A DNA stretch of 64,000 nucleotides, taken from Manis javanica. Its lineage: Eukaryota; Chordata; Mammalia; Pholidota; Manidae. Under the pieces are notes generated by a model that was not told the origin of the DNA, did no database searches, and saw nothing but the letters and a program-made list of their open reading frames with translations. The DNA is taken from positions 111,754,173-111,818,172 of the forward strand of contig NC_133156.1 of the NCBI RefSeq assembly GCF_040802235.1, written 5' to 3'. Below are positions 1 through 11,131 of the stretch, piece after piece (position 1 is the stretch's first letter; each line of letters starts with the position of its first letter). Position numbers and translations under genes: made by a program.

Positions 1-2
1 CA

Positions 3-2867
3 TCACAATTATTAAAACTGGAAAAAGAAGAACAAAGGAGGCCTAAAGTCAGCAGAAGGAGGGACATAATAAAGATCAGAGAAGAAATAAACAAAATTGA
101 GAAGAATAAAACAATAGCAAAAATCAACGAAACCAAGAGCTGGTTCTTTGAGAAAATAAACAAAATAGATAAGCCTCTAGCCCAACTTATTAAGAGAAAA
201 AGAGAGTCAACACAAATCAACATAATCAGAAATGAGAATGGAAAAATCACGACAGACTCCACAGAAATACAAAGAATTATTAAAGACTACTATGAAAACC
301 TATATGCCAACAAGCTGGAAAACCTAGAAGAAATGGACAACTTCCTAGAAAAATACAACCTCCCAAGATTGACCAAGGAAGAAACACAAAAGTTAAACAA
401 ACCAATTACAAGCAAAGAAATTGAAACGGTAATCAAAAAACTACCCAAGAACAAAACTCCGGGGCCGGATGGATTTACCTCAGAATTTTATCAGACACAC
501 AGAGAAGACATAATACCCATTCTCCTTAAAGTGTTCCACAAAATAGAAGAAGAGGGAATACTCCCAAACTCATTCTATGAGGCCAACATCACCCTAATAC
601 CAAAACCAGGAAAAGACCCCACCAAAAAAGAAAATTACAGACCAATATCCCTGATGAATGTAGATGCAAAAATACTCAATAAAATATTAGCAAACAGAAT
701 TCAACAGTATATCAAAAGGATCATACACCATGACCAAGTGGGGTTCATCCCAGGGATGCAAGGATGGTACAACATTCGAAAATCCATCAACATCATCCAC
801 CACATCAACAAAAAGAAAGACAAAAACCACATGATCATCTCCATAGATGCTGAAAAAGCATTTGACAAAATTCAACATCCATTCATGATAAAAACTCTCA
901 GCAAAATGGGAATAGAGGGCAAGTACCTCAACATAATAAAGGCCATATATGATAAACCCACAGCCAGCATTATACTGAACAGCGAGAAGCTGAAAGCATT
1001 TCCACTGAGATCGGGAACCAGACAGGGATGCCCACTCTCCCCACTGTTATTTAACATAGTACTGGAGGTCCTAGCCACGGCAATCAGACAAAACAAAGAA
1101 ATACAAGGAATCCAGATTGGTAAAGAAGAAGTTAAACTGTCACTATTTGCAGATGATATGATACTGTACATAAAAAACCCTAAAGACTCCACTCCAAAAC
1201 TACTAGAACTGATATCGGAATACAGCAAAGTTGCAGGATACAAAATTAACACACAGAAATCTGTAGCTTTCCTATACACTAACAACGAATCAATAGAAAG
1301 AGAAATCAGGAAAACAATTCCATTCACCATTGCATCAAAAAGAATAAAATACCTAGGAATAAACCTAACCAAAGAAGTGAAAGACTTATACTCTGAAAAC
1401 TACAAGTCACTCTTAAGAGAAATTAAAGGGGACACTAATAAATGGAAACTCATCCCATGCTCATGGCTAGGAAGAATTAATATCGTCAAAATGGCCATCC
1501 TGCCCAAAGCAATATACAGATTTGATGCAATCCCTCTCAAATTACCAGCAACATTCTTCAATGAATTGGAACAAATAATTCAAAAATTCATATGGAAACA
1601 CCAAAGACCCCGAATAGCCAAAGCAATCCTGAAAAAGAAGAATAAAGTAGGGGGGATCTCACTCCCCAACTTCAAGCTCTACTACAAAGCCATAGTAATC
1701 AAGACAATTTGGTACTGGCACAAGAACAGGACCACAGACCAGTGGAACAGATTAGAGACCCCAGAAATTAACCCAAACATATATGGTCAATTAATATTTG
1801 ATAAAGGAGCCATGGACATACAATGGCAAAATGACAGTCTCTTCAACAGATGGTGCTGGCAAAACTGGACAGCTACATGTAGGAGAATGAAACTGGACCA
1901 TTATCTAACCCCATATACAAAGGTAAACTCAAAATGGACCAAATACCTGAATGCAAGTCATGAAACCATTAAACTTTTGGAAAAAAACATAGGCAAAAAC
2001 CTCTTAGACATAAACATGAGTGATCTCTTCTTGAACATATCTCCCCGGGCAAGGAAAACAACAGCAAAAATGAGCAAGTGGGACTACATTAAGCTGAAAA
2101 GCTTCTGTACAGCGAAAGACACCATCAATAGAACAAAAAGGAACCCTACAGTATGGGAGAATATATTTGAAAATGACAGATCCGATCAAGGCTTGACGTC
2201 CAGAATATATAAAGAGCTCACATGCCTCAACAAACAAAAAACAAATAACCCAATTAAAAAATGGGCAGAGGAACTGAACAGACAGTTCTCCAAAAAAGAA
2301 ATACAGATGGCCAAGAGACACATGAAAAGATGCTCCACATCGCTAATTATCAGAGAAATGCAAATTAAAACTACAATGAGGTATCACCTCACACCAGTAA
2401 GGATAGCTGCCATCCAAAAGACAAACAACAACAAATGTTGGCGAGGCTGTGGAGAAAGGGGAACCCTCCTACACTGCTGGTGGGAATGTAAATTAGTTCA
2501 ACCACTGTGGAAAGCAGTATGGAGGTGCATCAAAATGCTCAAAACAGACCTACCATTTGACCCAGGAATTCCACTCCTAGGAATTTACCCTAAGAACGCA
2601 GCAATCAAGTTTGAGAAAGACAGATGCACTCCTATGTTTATCGCAGCACTATTTACAATAGCCAAGAATTGGAAGCAACCTAAATGTCCATCGGTAGATG
2701 AATGGATAAGGAAGATGTGGTACATATACACAATGGAATACTACTCAGCCATAAGAAGTGGAAAAATCCAACCATTTGCAGCAACATGGATGGAGCTGGA
2801 GAGTATTATGCTCAGTGAAATAAGCCAAGCAGAGAAAGAGAAATACCAAATGATTTCACTCATCTGA
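3..2867 (+). CDS. L1 retrotransposon ORF2 protein, 3' part (reverse transcriptase and C-terminal domain)
   Basis: The frame is open from the left edge to a TGA at 2865-2867, giving 954 residues. Full-length mammalian ORF2p is about 1275 residues, so about 320 are missing to the left, including the whole endonuclease domain. The reverse-transcriptase core is present: the catalytic FADD motif lies at 1146-1157, about where residue 700 falls in full-length ORF2p. The C-terminal CX3CX7HX4C cysteine motif is intact at 2436-2489. No stop or frameshift occurs in 2.86 kb, which points to a young copy. ORF2p reverse-transcribes L1 RNA at nicked chromosomal DNA. The first in-window Met (333) is internal and is not a real start. 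The copy lies antisense to ITGA2 and, since ITGA2 exon 3 was not found, probably inside its intron 2. It is an element gene, not a host gene. Confidence 0.96.
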   Translation, partial: SQLLKLEKEEQRRPKVSRRRDIIKIREEINKIEKNKTIAKINETKSWFFEKINKIDKPLAQLIKRKRESTQINIIRNENGKITTDSTEIQRIIKDYYENLYANKLENLEEMDNFLEKYNLPRLTKEETQKLNKPITSKEIETVIKKLPKNKTPGPDGFTSEFYQTHREDIIPILLKVFHKIEEEGILPNSFYEANITLIPKPGKDPTKKENYRPISLMNVDAKILNKILANRIQQYIKRIIHHDQVGFIPGMQGWYNIRKSINIIHHINKKKDKNHMIISIDAEKAFDKIQHPFMIKTLSKMGIEGKYLNIIKAIYDKPTASIILNSEKLKAFPLRSGTRQGCPLSPLLFNIVLEVLATAIRQNKEIQGIQIGKEEVKLSLFADDMILYIKNPKDSTPKLLELISEYSKVAGYKINTQKSVAFLYTNNESIEREIRKTIPFTIASKRIKYLGINLTKEVKDLYSENYKSLLREIKGDTNKWKLIPCSWLGRINIVKMAILPKAIYRFDAIPLKLPATFFNELEQIIQKFIWKHQRPRIAKAILKKKNKVGGISLPNFKLYYKAIVIKTIWYWHKNRTTDQWNRLETPEINPNIYGQLIFDKGAMDIQWQNDSLFNRWCWQNWTATCRRMKLDHYLTPYTKVNSKWTKYLNASHETIKLLEKNIGKNLLDINMSDLFLNISPRARKTTAKMSKWDYIKLKSFCTAKDTINRTKRNPTVWENIFENDRSDQGLTSRIYKELTCLNKQKTNNPIKKWAEELNRQFSKKEIQMAKRHMKRCSTSLIIREMQIKTTMRYHLTPVRIAAIQKTNNNKCWRGCGERGTLLHCWWECKLVQPLWKAVWRCIKMLKTDLPFDPGIPLLGIYPKNAAIKFEKDRCTPMFIAALFTIAKNWKQPKCPSVDEWIRKMWYIYTMEYYSAIRSGKIQPFAATWMELESIMLSEISQAEKEKYQMISLI

Positions 2868-2962
2868 GGAGTATAGGAACAAAGGAAAAACTGAAGGAAC
2901 AAAACAGCAGCAGAATTACAGAACCCAAAAATGGACTAACAGGTACCAAAGGGAAAGGAACT

Positions 2963-2987
2963 GGGGAGGATGGGTGGGCAGGGAGGG
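2963..2987 (+). other. G-quadruplex-type motif in L1 3' UTR
   Basis: Four or more runs of at least three G separated by 1-4 bases, followed by another seven-to-eight-G run at 2992-2999. G-rich 3' UTR tracts are typical of mammalian L1 families. The same motif occurs at 17375-17399 in the second copy. Confidence 0.7.
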
Positions 2988-3679
2988 ATGAGGGGGGGGA
3001 AGAAGAAGGGGGGTATTAAGATTAGCATGCATGGGGGGAGGGAGAAAGGGGAGGGTGGGCTGCACAACACAGAGAGGACAAGTAGTGACTCTACAACATT
3101 TTGCTAAGCTGATGGACAGTAACCGTAATGTGGTTGTTAGGGGGGACCTGATATAGGGGAGAGCATAGTAAACATAGTATTCTTCATGTAAGTGTAGATT
3201 AAAAATTAAAAAAAAAAAAAGAAAAGAAAGAAAGAAAAGGGGGATTACTCCTTAACAGGATAAAACTATTGGTAAATCAAAGATCAACGCATGCTTTAAA
3301 TATCCTTAATGTTGATCACTTGAAGGGTGTCAGATGATCAGCTATGGAGGTACTCTTTTCTGATAATATTCCTTTCTCTTAATTAAAAAAAAAAAAAAAG
3401 TAGTTACTGTGTGCTGACCTCCAATGAGTTCTGCACAGTGGTATAGAGGGCATGTCAAAGTGTGGGCAAAGGGTCTGTTTGTTTCTACGCAGAAGATCAA
3501 GGCCTAGCTTGGATACCCAGAAAATGAACTAAGATACGATATGAGGAGGAGCTTCCGGCATCAGCACTCTCTGGAGGACTTGTGCCGGGGGATGATCATC
3601 AAAAAGCCTCCACAGGGATCCGGACGATGCTGCGGTTGGGGCTGCATCCAGCCCACCGTCTCCTGGACTTGCCATAGGA

Positions 3680-4079
3680 ATGAGGAGGGAGATGTCTAGG
3701 CTGGCATGTGCATACAGTGAGACAACGAATTTGACCGGATCTGTACTGTTGGAACTCAACCAGGAGTTGGGAGGGGTGCAAGTTGTAGCACTCCAAAATC
3801 TCATGACTATAGACTATCTATGGTTAAAAGAACATATGGGATGTGAACAGATCCCAGAAATGGGCTGCTTTAATTTGTCTGATGGTTCAAGTACAGTTTG
3901 ACAATATCCATCATATCATAGATAAATTTTCACAAATGCCTAGGGTGCCTAAATGGTTTTCTTGGCTTCACTGGAGATGGCTGGTAATTATAGATTTGCT
4001 TTGTTTATGTCACCGTATTCCTATTACGTTAATATGTGTGTGCAAATTAGTTAGTAGTTTAAAACCTATACATACTTAA
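3680..4079 (+). pseudogene. Degraded retroviral env transmembrane-subunit remnant
   Basis: Two overlapping frames (3680-3901 and 3843-4079) together resemble the ectodomain and membrane anchor of a gammaretrovirus-like transmembrane subunit. The first holds a Leu-rich heptad-like stretch followed by the cysteine loop. The second continues with a Trp-rich juxtamembrane segment and a hydrophobic anchor ending at a stop at 4077-4079. The frames are offset near 3895, so the gene is frameshifted. In the CX6CC motif the first Cys of the pair is Gly here (C-X6-G-C). The surface subunit is not recognisable upstream. It is not expected to make a functional protein. Confidence 0.6.
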
Positions 4080-4837
4080 GGTACTATACAAGAAGATATG
4101 TCAAAGAAATAATCAATCCTCCCATGTTTCCTTCATATGCTACATCTATAGCTTTTCTTCTTCCTTTCTAATTACAACCCTTAAATAGAATTCGTGCCTC
4201 ATATCGAATTTACCGAGTATCATAATTCCTCCAGGTGGTAAAGATACCTCGAGACAAGTGCTGGGCATAGAAGCCACAAGGCATAAATCTGCAAAGAAGT
4301 AAAAAGCTAACCTTTGCAAACAATATGGCTTCTCTCTCACTTACCAACTTTACATTTCCCTGTATGGCCCCGGAAGATGACTGGTTAGCCAGAGACGGGT
4401 AAGATTCCTCAAGGGAGGAACAACCTAAGACAGGCACAGTCGCAGGGGGACCATCAGGTGAGAATTTGGGGATCAACAGAGGTGAGGCTCAGAACCTCAC
4501 CCCCCCTGCTTTGAGAGAAATCTTCTGCATCCGTGGATGTCTTGCTGCCCTTGTCTAGCCTGGATTAATACTTAGTCCATAGGCACACACCTGATCATCT
4601 GATCATCTACATTTGCCTTCTTACAGCACTAAACTATGTTTTCTACCTTTATCTTGCATCTACCTACCACTTCAGCATTTTATTAAAAATAAAAATAATA
4701 ATAATAATAGGAGAAATGTGGGATCAACATATAAATCAAGTACAAAAATCAAACGAATATTCATATTTGACCTGATTGTTTATAGGTCATATTGCATGAT
4801 CAAAACCGAAAGTTTCTGTGATGAATGCCCTTGTACT

Positions 4838-4894
4838 GTTCACCATGTAAGAATTTATTCACTATGTAAGAATTCGTTCACCATGTAAGAACTT
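4838..4894 (+). repeat. 19-bp tandem repeat, three copies, in LTR-like part of ERV element
   Basis: Three near-identical 19-bp units (4838, 4857, 4876), each with a core atgtaagaa, followed by a degraded fourth start at 4895. Short tandem repeats in retroviral U3 regions often carry transcription-factor sites. Confidence 0.75.
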
Positions 4895-6589
4895 GTTCGT
4901 TATGCTTCAGAAGATTGGAGACTGACGAGAATTAGGCTTGAGATGGATTAATGATTGTACATTGAGCGTTGACCCCCCTATACTGAATTTTATTGTTGTT
5001 AACAACCATTTGATCAATAAATATGAGAGATGCCCTCTCAAAAAAAAATTAAAAAAAAATAAATAAATAAAAGTCAAAGCCAAAACTTAAAAAAAAAAAA
5101 AAAAAAAAAGAAAGTGGTGGCGAAAATGTTATAATGAAGATTAAACTTAAAAAAAAAAAATTAGAAAAGCAACATTTATAAACCGCTTTACAGTTTATAA
5201 AGCATGTTTTATGTATATTATCTCCTTTGATCCTTAGAAATACCTTGTGGGGTGGAGTGTTGTAACTATTTCTGTTTTCATTTAAAGAAACAGTCTACAT
5301 GTCTAATGGGCAACAAAGCCGAGATGTGCACCTATGCCTTTCATTCCAAATGCTTGATTCTTTCTTACATTAGGTTGGCTTAGGACTTTCTAGAAGAGAG
5401 GTCGTCATTGTTCTGCCATCATATGGGCCATACAGAGATTAACAAATAGGTTCCACCTGTGCCACTCACTGCTCTCTAGATCCTTCTTCACATGGAGTTA
5501 GATGGATGGAAAAGTTTCAGATAAGTGGCCATCAGGAAGCTGTGTGCGTGTGTAAGCCCCATTCATTTTTGTAAATGAACTTTATTCCAGAAACACTCAG
5601 GCATTAACAGAGGAAAGCTGAAACTTATAAGCCCAGCTGGTGAGGCGTGGAGGACTTTCACAGATCACTGATGGTCTCCAGACACTCTGGATCAGTGCAT
5701 CGATCCCACATACAGTCATAAAAGAGGAGTGTGTATGTGTGTTTGTAGGTATATACACACATTTGTGTTCAATGTGGGGGAAGGAAGAAGCAAATCAGAG
5801 CAGGGCATATTTAAAGTGTCCTTTCTACTACAAGTATTTTTTATAATAAATAACACCAAGCACTAAAACATTGAGCCATAAAGATTATTTTAACTTAGTA
5901 GGAAAAAAATTAACAACTATGGTGTGACAACTGAAGGTGAATCAAGACTAGGGTGGTCCATGGAGTTCTAAAAGGTAGTTGGTTCCCTATTTATCCTGCC
6001 TGCACTGCCTGCCTAAGAAAAGTCATTCTTGATAGGAGACAAGCCACTTTGCGAGCCTATATAAATAGTGTTGAGTGTGGTTTAATTACATGGGAATAGC
6101 ACAGTCATTATTTATAAAAATGAGAGTAAGTTTTTCAAATTTAAAAGAGTAAAACTATATTACTAGCAGACTTCTAATACATTTACAGAATCAAAAATTG
6201 GACTAAGTTATAAGTTAGTGAAGAGAAAATGTAGTGGAAGAACAAAAAGGGATATAAATGTCATGGGTTTAAAATAAAAGAAAACTGTGAATAAACAAAG
6301 TAAGCATGTCAAACAGCACTGCCAGGGCCACCTAATGGCAAGAGAACTTCACCCTTGGAAACAGACATAAAGGCTGACAACTGGCTAATATTTAAAGGCC
6401 ATAATGAAAGACAAAGACATGATTATTTTGGAAAAGGGATCAGAACAGCATTCTTGGCAGAGAAAAAGAAGAAATGGATGAAGCTAATCCAGTATGCATG
6501 GAAGCTAATTGATGACAGATGTGAAATGATAGAAGAGCAGGTAGCACAGAGAGAGAGGGAAGAACATTATTTCAATCCTGGTTTTCTTC

Positions 6590-6790
6590 CTATATGTTTT
6601 CACACAGTGCTAATGATGAGTTTTCAAAGTGCTTTATTTTTATCCTGTCACAAGGTGCTCAAAACATTCAGTTGGATAGCAACGGCATTCTATGGGTGCT
6701 CCAGAGAGGTCATGTGACTTTCCCTTAGTCACTCAGCTAGTGGTGGGGAAGATGAGGGTAAACCCTTGTGCATTAGCTCTTGACTTACAG
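6590..6790 (+). repeat. MIR-like SINE fragment
   Basis: Contains the diverged MIR core pattern of 'ggtcatgtgact...cactcagctagtggtgg' at about 6707-6745. Old and truncated; edges approximate. Confidence 0.55.
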
Positions 6791-7009
6791 GATGAATCAC
6801 TGTCCACAAGGAAGTGAAAAGACAGGTGGGTACCGTCATCCCTGCCCAGACAACTCCATTCAAAATACTGAAGGACATTTATCTTACTTTATAAAGTTTA
6901 TATGAAAACTATATTTAAATATTATTTATAAATGCCAATTACATTCTGCTACGCTCCTCCTTGGATACGTATTAAAATAGGGATACTTGGAACATCTTAC
7001 CTCTGTTTT

Positions 7010-7190
7010 GCATTAATCTACCCTGTGTTTATTACTTATAAGCTCTATAATCTTAGGCAACTACTTAACCTTTCCAAAGTCTCAGTCGCCTCATTTGTAA
7101 AAGACATAATAGTTTTACAAAGCTCTTAGAGTCATTCTGAGTATTATGTGTTTGGCAAAGAAAGAGTACTTAATAAATTCCAGGCACTGT
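7010..7190 (+). repeat. MIR SINE fragment
   Basis: The series 'cttaggcaactacttaacc', 'tctcagtcgcctcatttgtaaaa' and a 3' end near 'taataaattccaggcact' matches the MIR core and tail, diverged. Confidence 0.65.
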
Positions 7191-9714
7191 TATTACCAGT
7201 GTTGCTGTATGACATAACCTTTGATGTCTATTATAGATTTGAATGTTTCTGCTTTATTACTTATCTAAAATTCTTTTATATATCTCTTCCAGACAACCAG
7301 TTATAAACCACATAAAGTTTTATTAACATTTTCATTAAAAAGTTATAACTATAATATGAGTTCACAATTCCATAAATGAATCTTTTTTTGTTGGCCATGA
7401 CAAATGTTCACTCTATTTCTCCTCTTTTCTTAAGGAACAAGCATGCACCAGTCCTCACTGGCACAAGGAAATACATTTCAGCAACTGGAAATACCCCTAT
7501 TCCCAGACAGTCCTCATCACCCAAGTGAGTGCAGTGTTCTAAGACTTTTAGTCATAGGATGAGCTCGGATTGTTCTTGGGACAAGCCTTCAGGTTAGACA
7601 AACAGAAACAGTGCATATCGCCACAGGCCAGCAGGAAATGACTGCAAACATACCTCAGTCTTTTGTACAATTGTGATAAGGACTGTATCATCTACATTTG
7701 AACATCCTGTGCACAGAGTGAGTGCTCTGAAGGGACACTGGAGGAAGAGAGACCACGCATAACTGACAGACGGGTGCCCACTGCTCTGCTTGGGGGGTCA
7801 CCTTGCTTTTAAAGTTATTCAGCTCATCTGAGACTGTCAAAAAGGCTCTAGGCTTCTCATTGCCATATCACCACTATTTCTAGAGTAAAAGTACACAGTG
7901 TAACAAAAGTATACTAAACAAAACAAGCAAAAGAGTCAAGATCATTTTGTTAAATTCTTGTAGATCCCAGTGTAAAATATGCCTATAAATTCTTAGTAAC
8001 ATGGGACACATGGAACAATTCAAGTTGTACTTTAGGAACAACAGAGTGTGACTTAGAAAACCTCAAGACTGGGGCCTTAAGTGAGTTGTCAGATGGAAGC
8101 AAAGGGCTGAGAGATGAAGAGGCTCAACAACACAGACTAAAGAAAGTCAGAGCAAGCTGAGGAAAAAACTAGCAGAAGGGCAGCTCCAGAACAATCAATA
8201 AGGCAGTACAGAAAATAAAAGGGCATGTGAGGGTGCGCGCGCTGCAGTCTAGGGGGAAAAAACGCACAGTTGTTAAAGGAATTCACAGTAATACCACTTT
8301 CAGTGCCCAAAGTTAACTTGATTAGTTTCAGAAGGAACGATAATGTTCAAACCATCCTTCCACATCTGCTACTTCCATAATGGCTCTGCGGCTGTCGTAA
8401 ATTAGGAGGAGAAGGGCACAGTGCCAACTGTCAAAACAAACAGGCAACTCTGGGTTCCAAGTTTCATATTATTTTCCTCGAGCCTGAGAGCTGGGAAGGC
8501 AGCCTGTGCTGCCGCCTGCTCAAGCCCGGAGTGAGAAAAACCCTTCACTGGGATCCGGCCAGGGCCCCGCCCCTGTGTCCAGGCTAAAGAGAAAGGTCAC
8601 GAGGGAATCCTGTCCTTGGGTGTCAGGCCTCAGGAGGAGAAAATGAGCTTTTACTAGGGAGTGAGCACAGCTAGTGACACCTCGAGAGCAGAGGCGCCGT
8701 GACCCACAAGAGGCTGGCACTTAGCGCGCCTCTGGCACTATCAGGGCTGCCCACTCAATGCGTAAATCCTCCTCATTTATTCTGCTCCACAGAGTAACAG
8801 AAGGTCTGTGTTTCGTACTTTCTGCACCCTGTGTCGTGTCCAGCCTCTGATGGGTGAAAAGATCATGTCCCTGATGTGGCCTCTTCTGCTTCTTGGCTTT
8901 TCCAAGGCCAGACCAGTGAAAGGACCCCCGATGGGCATGCTTCTGCCCTCTTGCTGTCCTGCTTCTCCCCTCCACCAGGTTTAGCCCCTGCGGGAAGCCA
9001 GGCACTCTCCCTCCTCCTCTTCTTGTGTGGTGGGCATGCCCGTACCAGTGGGCTTTACATAGGCTTGAGGGAGGTGAGGCTTCATAAGCCTCATACCAGG
9101 CCTTTCCAGAAAGCACTACAACAGTTAAAGACACTCATCGCCAATCATAGGATGGTGCCTTGTTTTCCCAGAGCCATTGTCTCATGTTTATACGGCTTTC
9201 AGGAATGTCAGGAGAAGGCCAAGGAAGGACCCTGAAGTATCTGGTATCCCTGGTCTGGACATAACACTATCAGCACCGGAGTCTGTGTTCACAGGGTTAT
9301 GTCCAGAACCCACTTGCATGCTCAGAGGGAATCCCAGAGAGAGGAAGGAGGTATGACTGCCTCTCACTTCCCCAGGACTCTGCTGCTAAGTTCCTCTCAA
9401 CTGTTTGTCCCTTCTGGTCTCACTCAACTTCCAGCCTTCAGGGTAGCAGTGGCTGGGTTGCCTTACAGTCCTTGACAGGCTTCTTGTACCTAACAGCATC
9501 CATTACAGACAGTGGCTCTCTTAGATTTACCGTGTCCCATAAAAAGTTACCTAAAAATTAGAACTCCAAGCGTGATGGTAGCCTGTCCTCAGCAAGGCCA
9601 TACTTACGAAGTGGACCGTAGAGTGGACCTGAAGGTCTTGTTCAGCTCAGTCTTAAGTCAGTCTACTGAAGTTTGCAGAATACCATGAGCAAATCATTTG
9701 GAAATAGAACTTTC

Positions 9715-10615
9715 ATTCAGACATTCAACAAAAAATCATTGATCTCCTACTCAATACCAGATGCCACTCTGGGTTTTGAAGACACGGTAGTGAACAAAAC
9801 AAAGACCCATGAAACAGGGCAAAAGACGGTAATGAATATATGAAAAAGATGTTTCCAGATAGCAATAACCTACACAGAAAATGAATTAGTGTAAAAGGCT
9901 GGAGCGTGACTGGAAGGGGCGGTGCAGTGCTAGTGTGGCTGGGCTTGCCCTGAAAGGTCTCAGTGAGGAGCAGACACTGGAACTGAGACTGGACGATAGG
10001 AGCCAGCAAACCGTGTGAAGACCTTGGGATACTGTTCCTTGCAGGAGAAAAGCAAGTGCGGAAGCTTTGAAGCAGGAATGAGTTTGGTGTGTTCAAGGGA
10101 AAGACAAAGGATAGAGCTCATAGTGTCAGGGGAGAACATGAGGAGAGATGACTGACCACGGAGGGTCCTTAAGGAGTTTTTTATTTATTCTAATTTCAGA
10201 GGAAAGCCATAGAGGGTTTTAATCTAGGAAGTAGTGGTATTTAATGCAAAAAAGTTCACATTGGCTGTAACGAGTGAGGAAACAGGCAAGAAGAGAAGCA
10301 GGAGATGGGTAAGGGCTGGTGTTGGCTTCCCCCAGGATGGCAGCAGGAAGCATGGTGAGAAATGGGCCTTATCGTTTGTATTTTAGTGGCGGGTCAACAG
10401 GACTGGCCAGTGGATGAGGTATGGGGGAGGTGAGACAAAGACAGGGGCCAAGGATTTTTGGCCTCATCAGCTGGTGCGGAGACTGAGGTGTTTGTTTTCT
10501 TTGTTACATTTGGTACATCTATCAGATGTTCCAGTGGAGAAGTCTGATATGGGGCTGCCTTCTCCAGGAAAGAATCAGGGCTGGATATATGTAGAAAAGG
10601 AGGATCATTAGCAAC
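9715..10615 (-). repeat. L2 LINE fragment (antisense)
   Basis: Starts with the reverse complement of the L2 3' end (ttcaac...attgatctcctactc...ccagatgccac) and continues through L2 body blocks such as aagccatagagggtttt (10206-10222) and tttttggcctcatcagctgg (10455-10474). About 0.9 kb, strongly diverged. Confidence 0.75.
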
Positions 10616-10681
10616 TTCATCTGCTAGATTCCAAGTTCAAACTATACCATTCGTAACATCTTCCTCATCTCCTCACCACAG

Positions 10682-11131
10682 TGTATGCTTATCAAAGCAT
10701 CTCTAGGTAATTGACAGAGGTGTGGTCTCTTTCATATCCCCAAAGAGCCATTGCTACTGCGGATACAGTGAAGGTTCCTGTGGCCGGGATTCTCACCTGG
10801 CCCTGGTTGGCTAGCTCACTGCACATGTGTGGGCAATACATTGTTATTGACTCTATATAAAGAGCTTGGCCCAGCGCTCTGGGTGACACGGTGGCACAGC
10901 TGCAAGGCGCAGGAGAGCAGAGAGGAGACTGGAGTGGTGGCAGCGCCAAGGACAGAGACTGAGACGGCTGCAGGGGCAGAGAGGCCCAGAGGCAGAGACC
11001 GGCTTGCTGCATGCAGACTTGCTCTGAGTGGACGGGGTTCTAGTGACTGACCTGCCACCATGGAAATAAAGTTGGGTATAACCCTTTCACCCCAAGAATG
11101 TTCTACTGTCATTTCTTTGGTCACACTGAAT
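10682..11131 (+). mobile_element. LTR-like element, probably solo, with TATA box and poly(A) signal
   Basis: A TATATAA box at 10854-10860 lies about 210 bp before an AATAAA at 11065-11070, the usual U3-R layout of an LTR. The same 8-bp word ccacagtg lies at both edges (10676-10683 and 11132-11139), compatible with a target-site duplication, though the terminal TG/CA dinucleotides do not fit cleanly. No retroviral gene lies next to it. Family not identified. Confidence 0.5.

Larger units (their letters stand above)
1..3240 (+). mobile_element. L1 LINE, 3' portion with 3' UTR and A-rich tail
   Basis: ORF2 runs to 2867. It is followed by a roughly 340-bp 3' UTR with very G-rich blocks (2963-3060) and an A-rich tail at about 3202-3240 that is interrupted by G. 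A second copy of the same 3' UTR lies at 17284-17610, which confirms the family. The 5' end is outside the window, so full length cannot be judged. The tail abuts the next element directly, and no target-site duplication can be assigned inside the window. Confidence 0.95.
3241..5048 (+). mobile_element. Retrovirus-derived, poly(A)-tailed element (env 3' end plus LTR-like 3' end)
   Basis: This is a 1.8-kb block on the same strand as the L1. It contains a remnant of a retroviral transmembrane-subunit ectodomain and anchor (3680-4079), a long non-coding stretch, an LTR-like U3 with a 19-bp tandem repeat (4838-4894), an AATAAA signal at 5016-5021 and an A-tail from 5040. Ending just after a polyadenylation signal with an A-tail, and not with a full LTR and flanking provirus, suggests a reverse-transcribed viral mRNA moved by L1 machinery. 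An internal A-run lies at 3384-3399. The left boundary is taken where the L1 tail ends. Family name not known; possibly a multicopy lineage-specific repeat. Confidence 0.7.

Noticed and set aside
872-2321. Minus-strand open frames opposite ORF2
   Set aside because: Shadows of the L1 coding strand; no features of a protein family.
4838-4894. CRISPR-like array
   Set aside because: Three abutting 19-bp units without spacers in a vertebrate retroelement; a simple tandem repeat.
6355-6717. 120-codon plus-strand frame
   Set aside because: Ends in a MIR-like piece, has no splice context and no domain; a chance frame.
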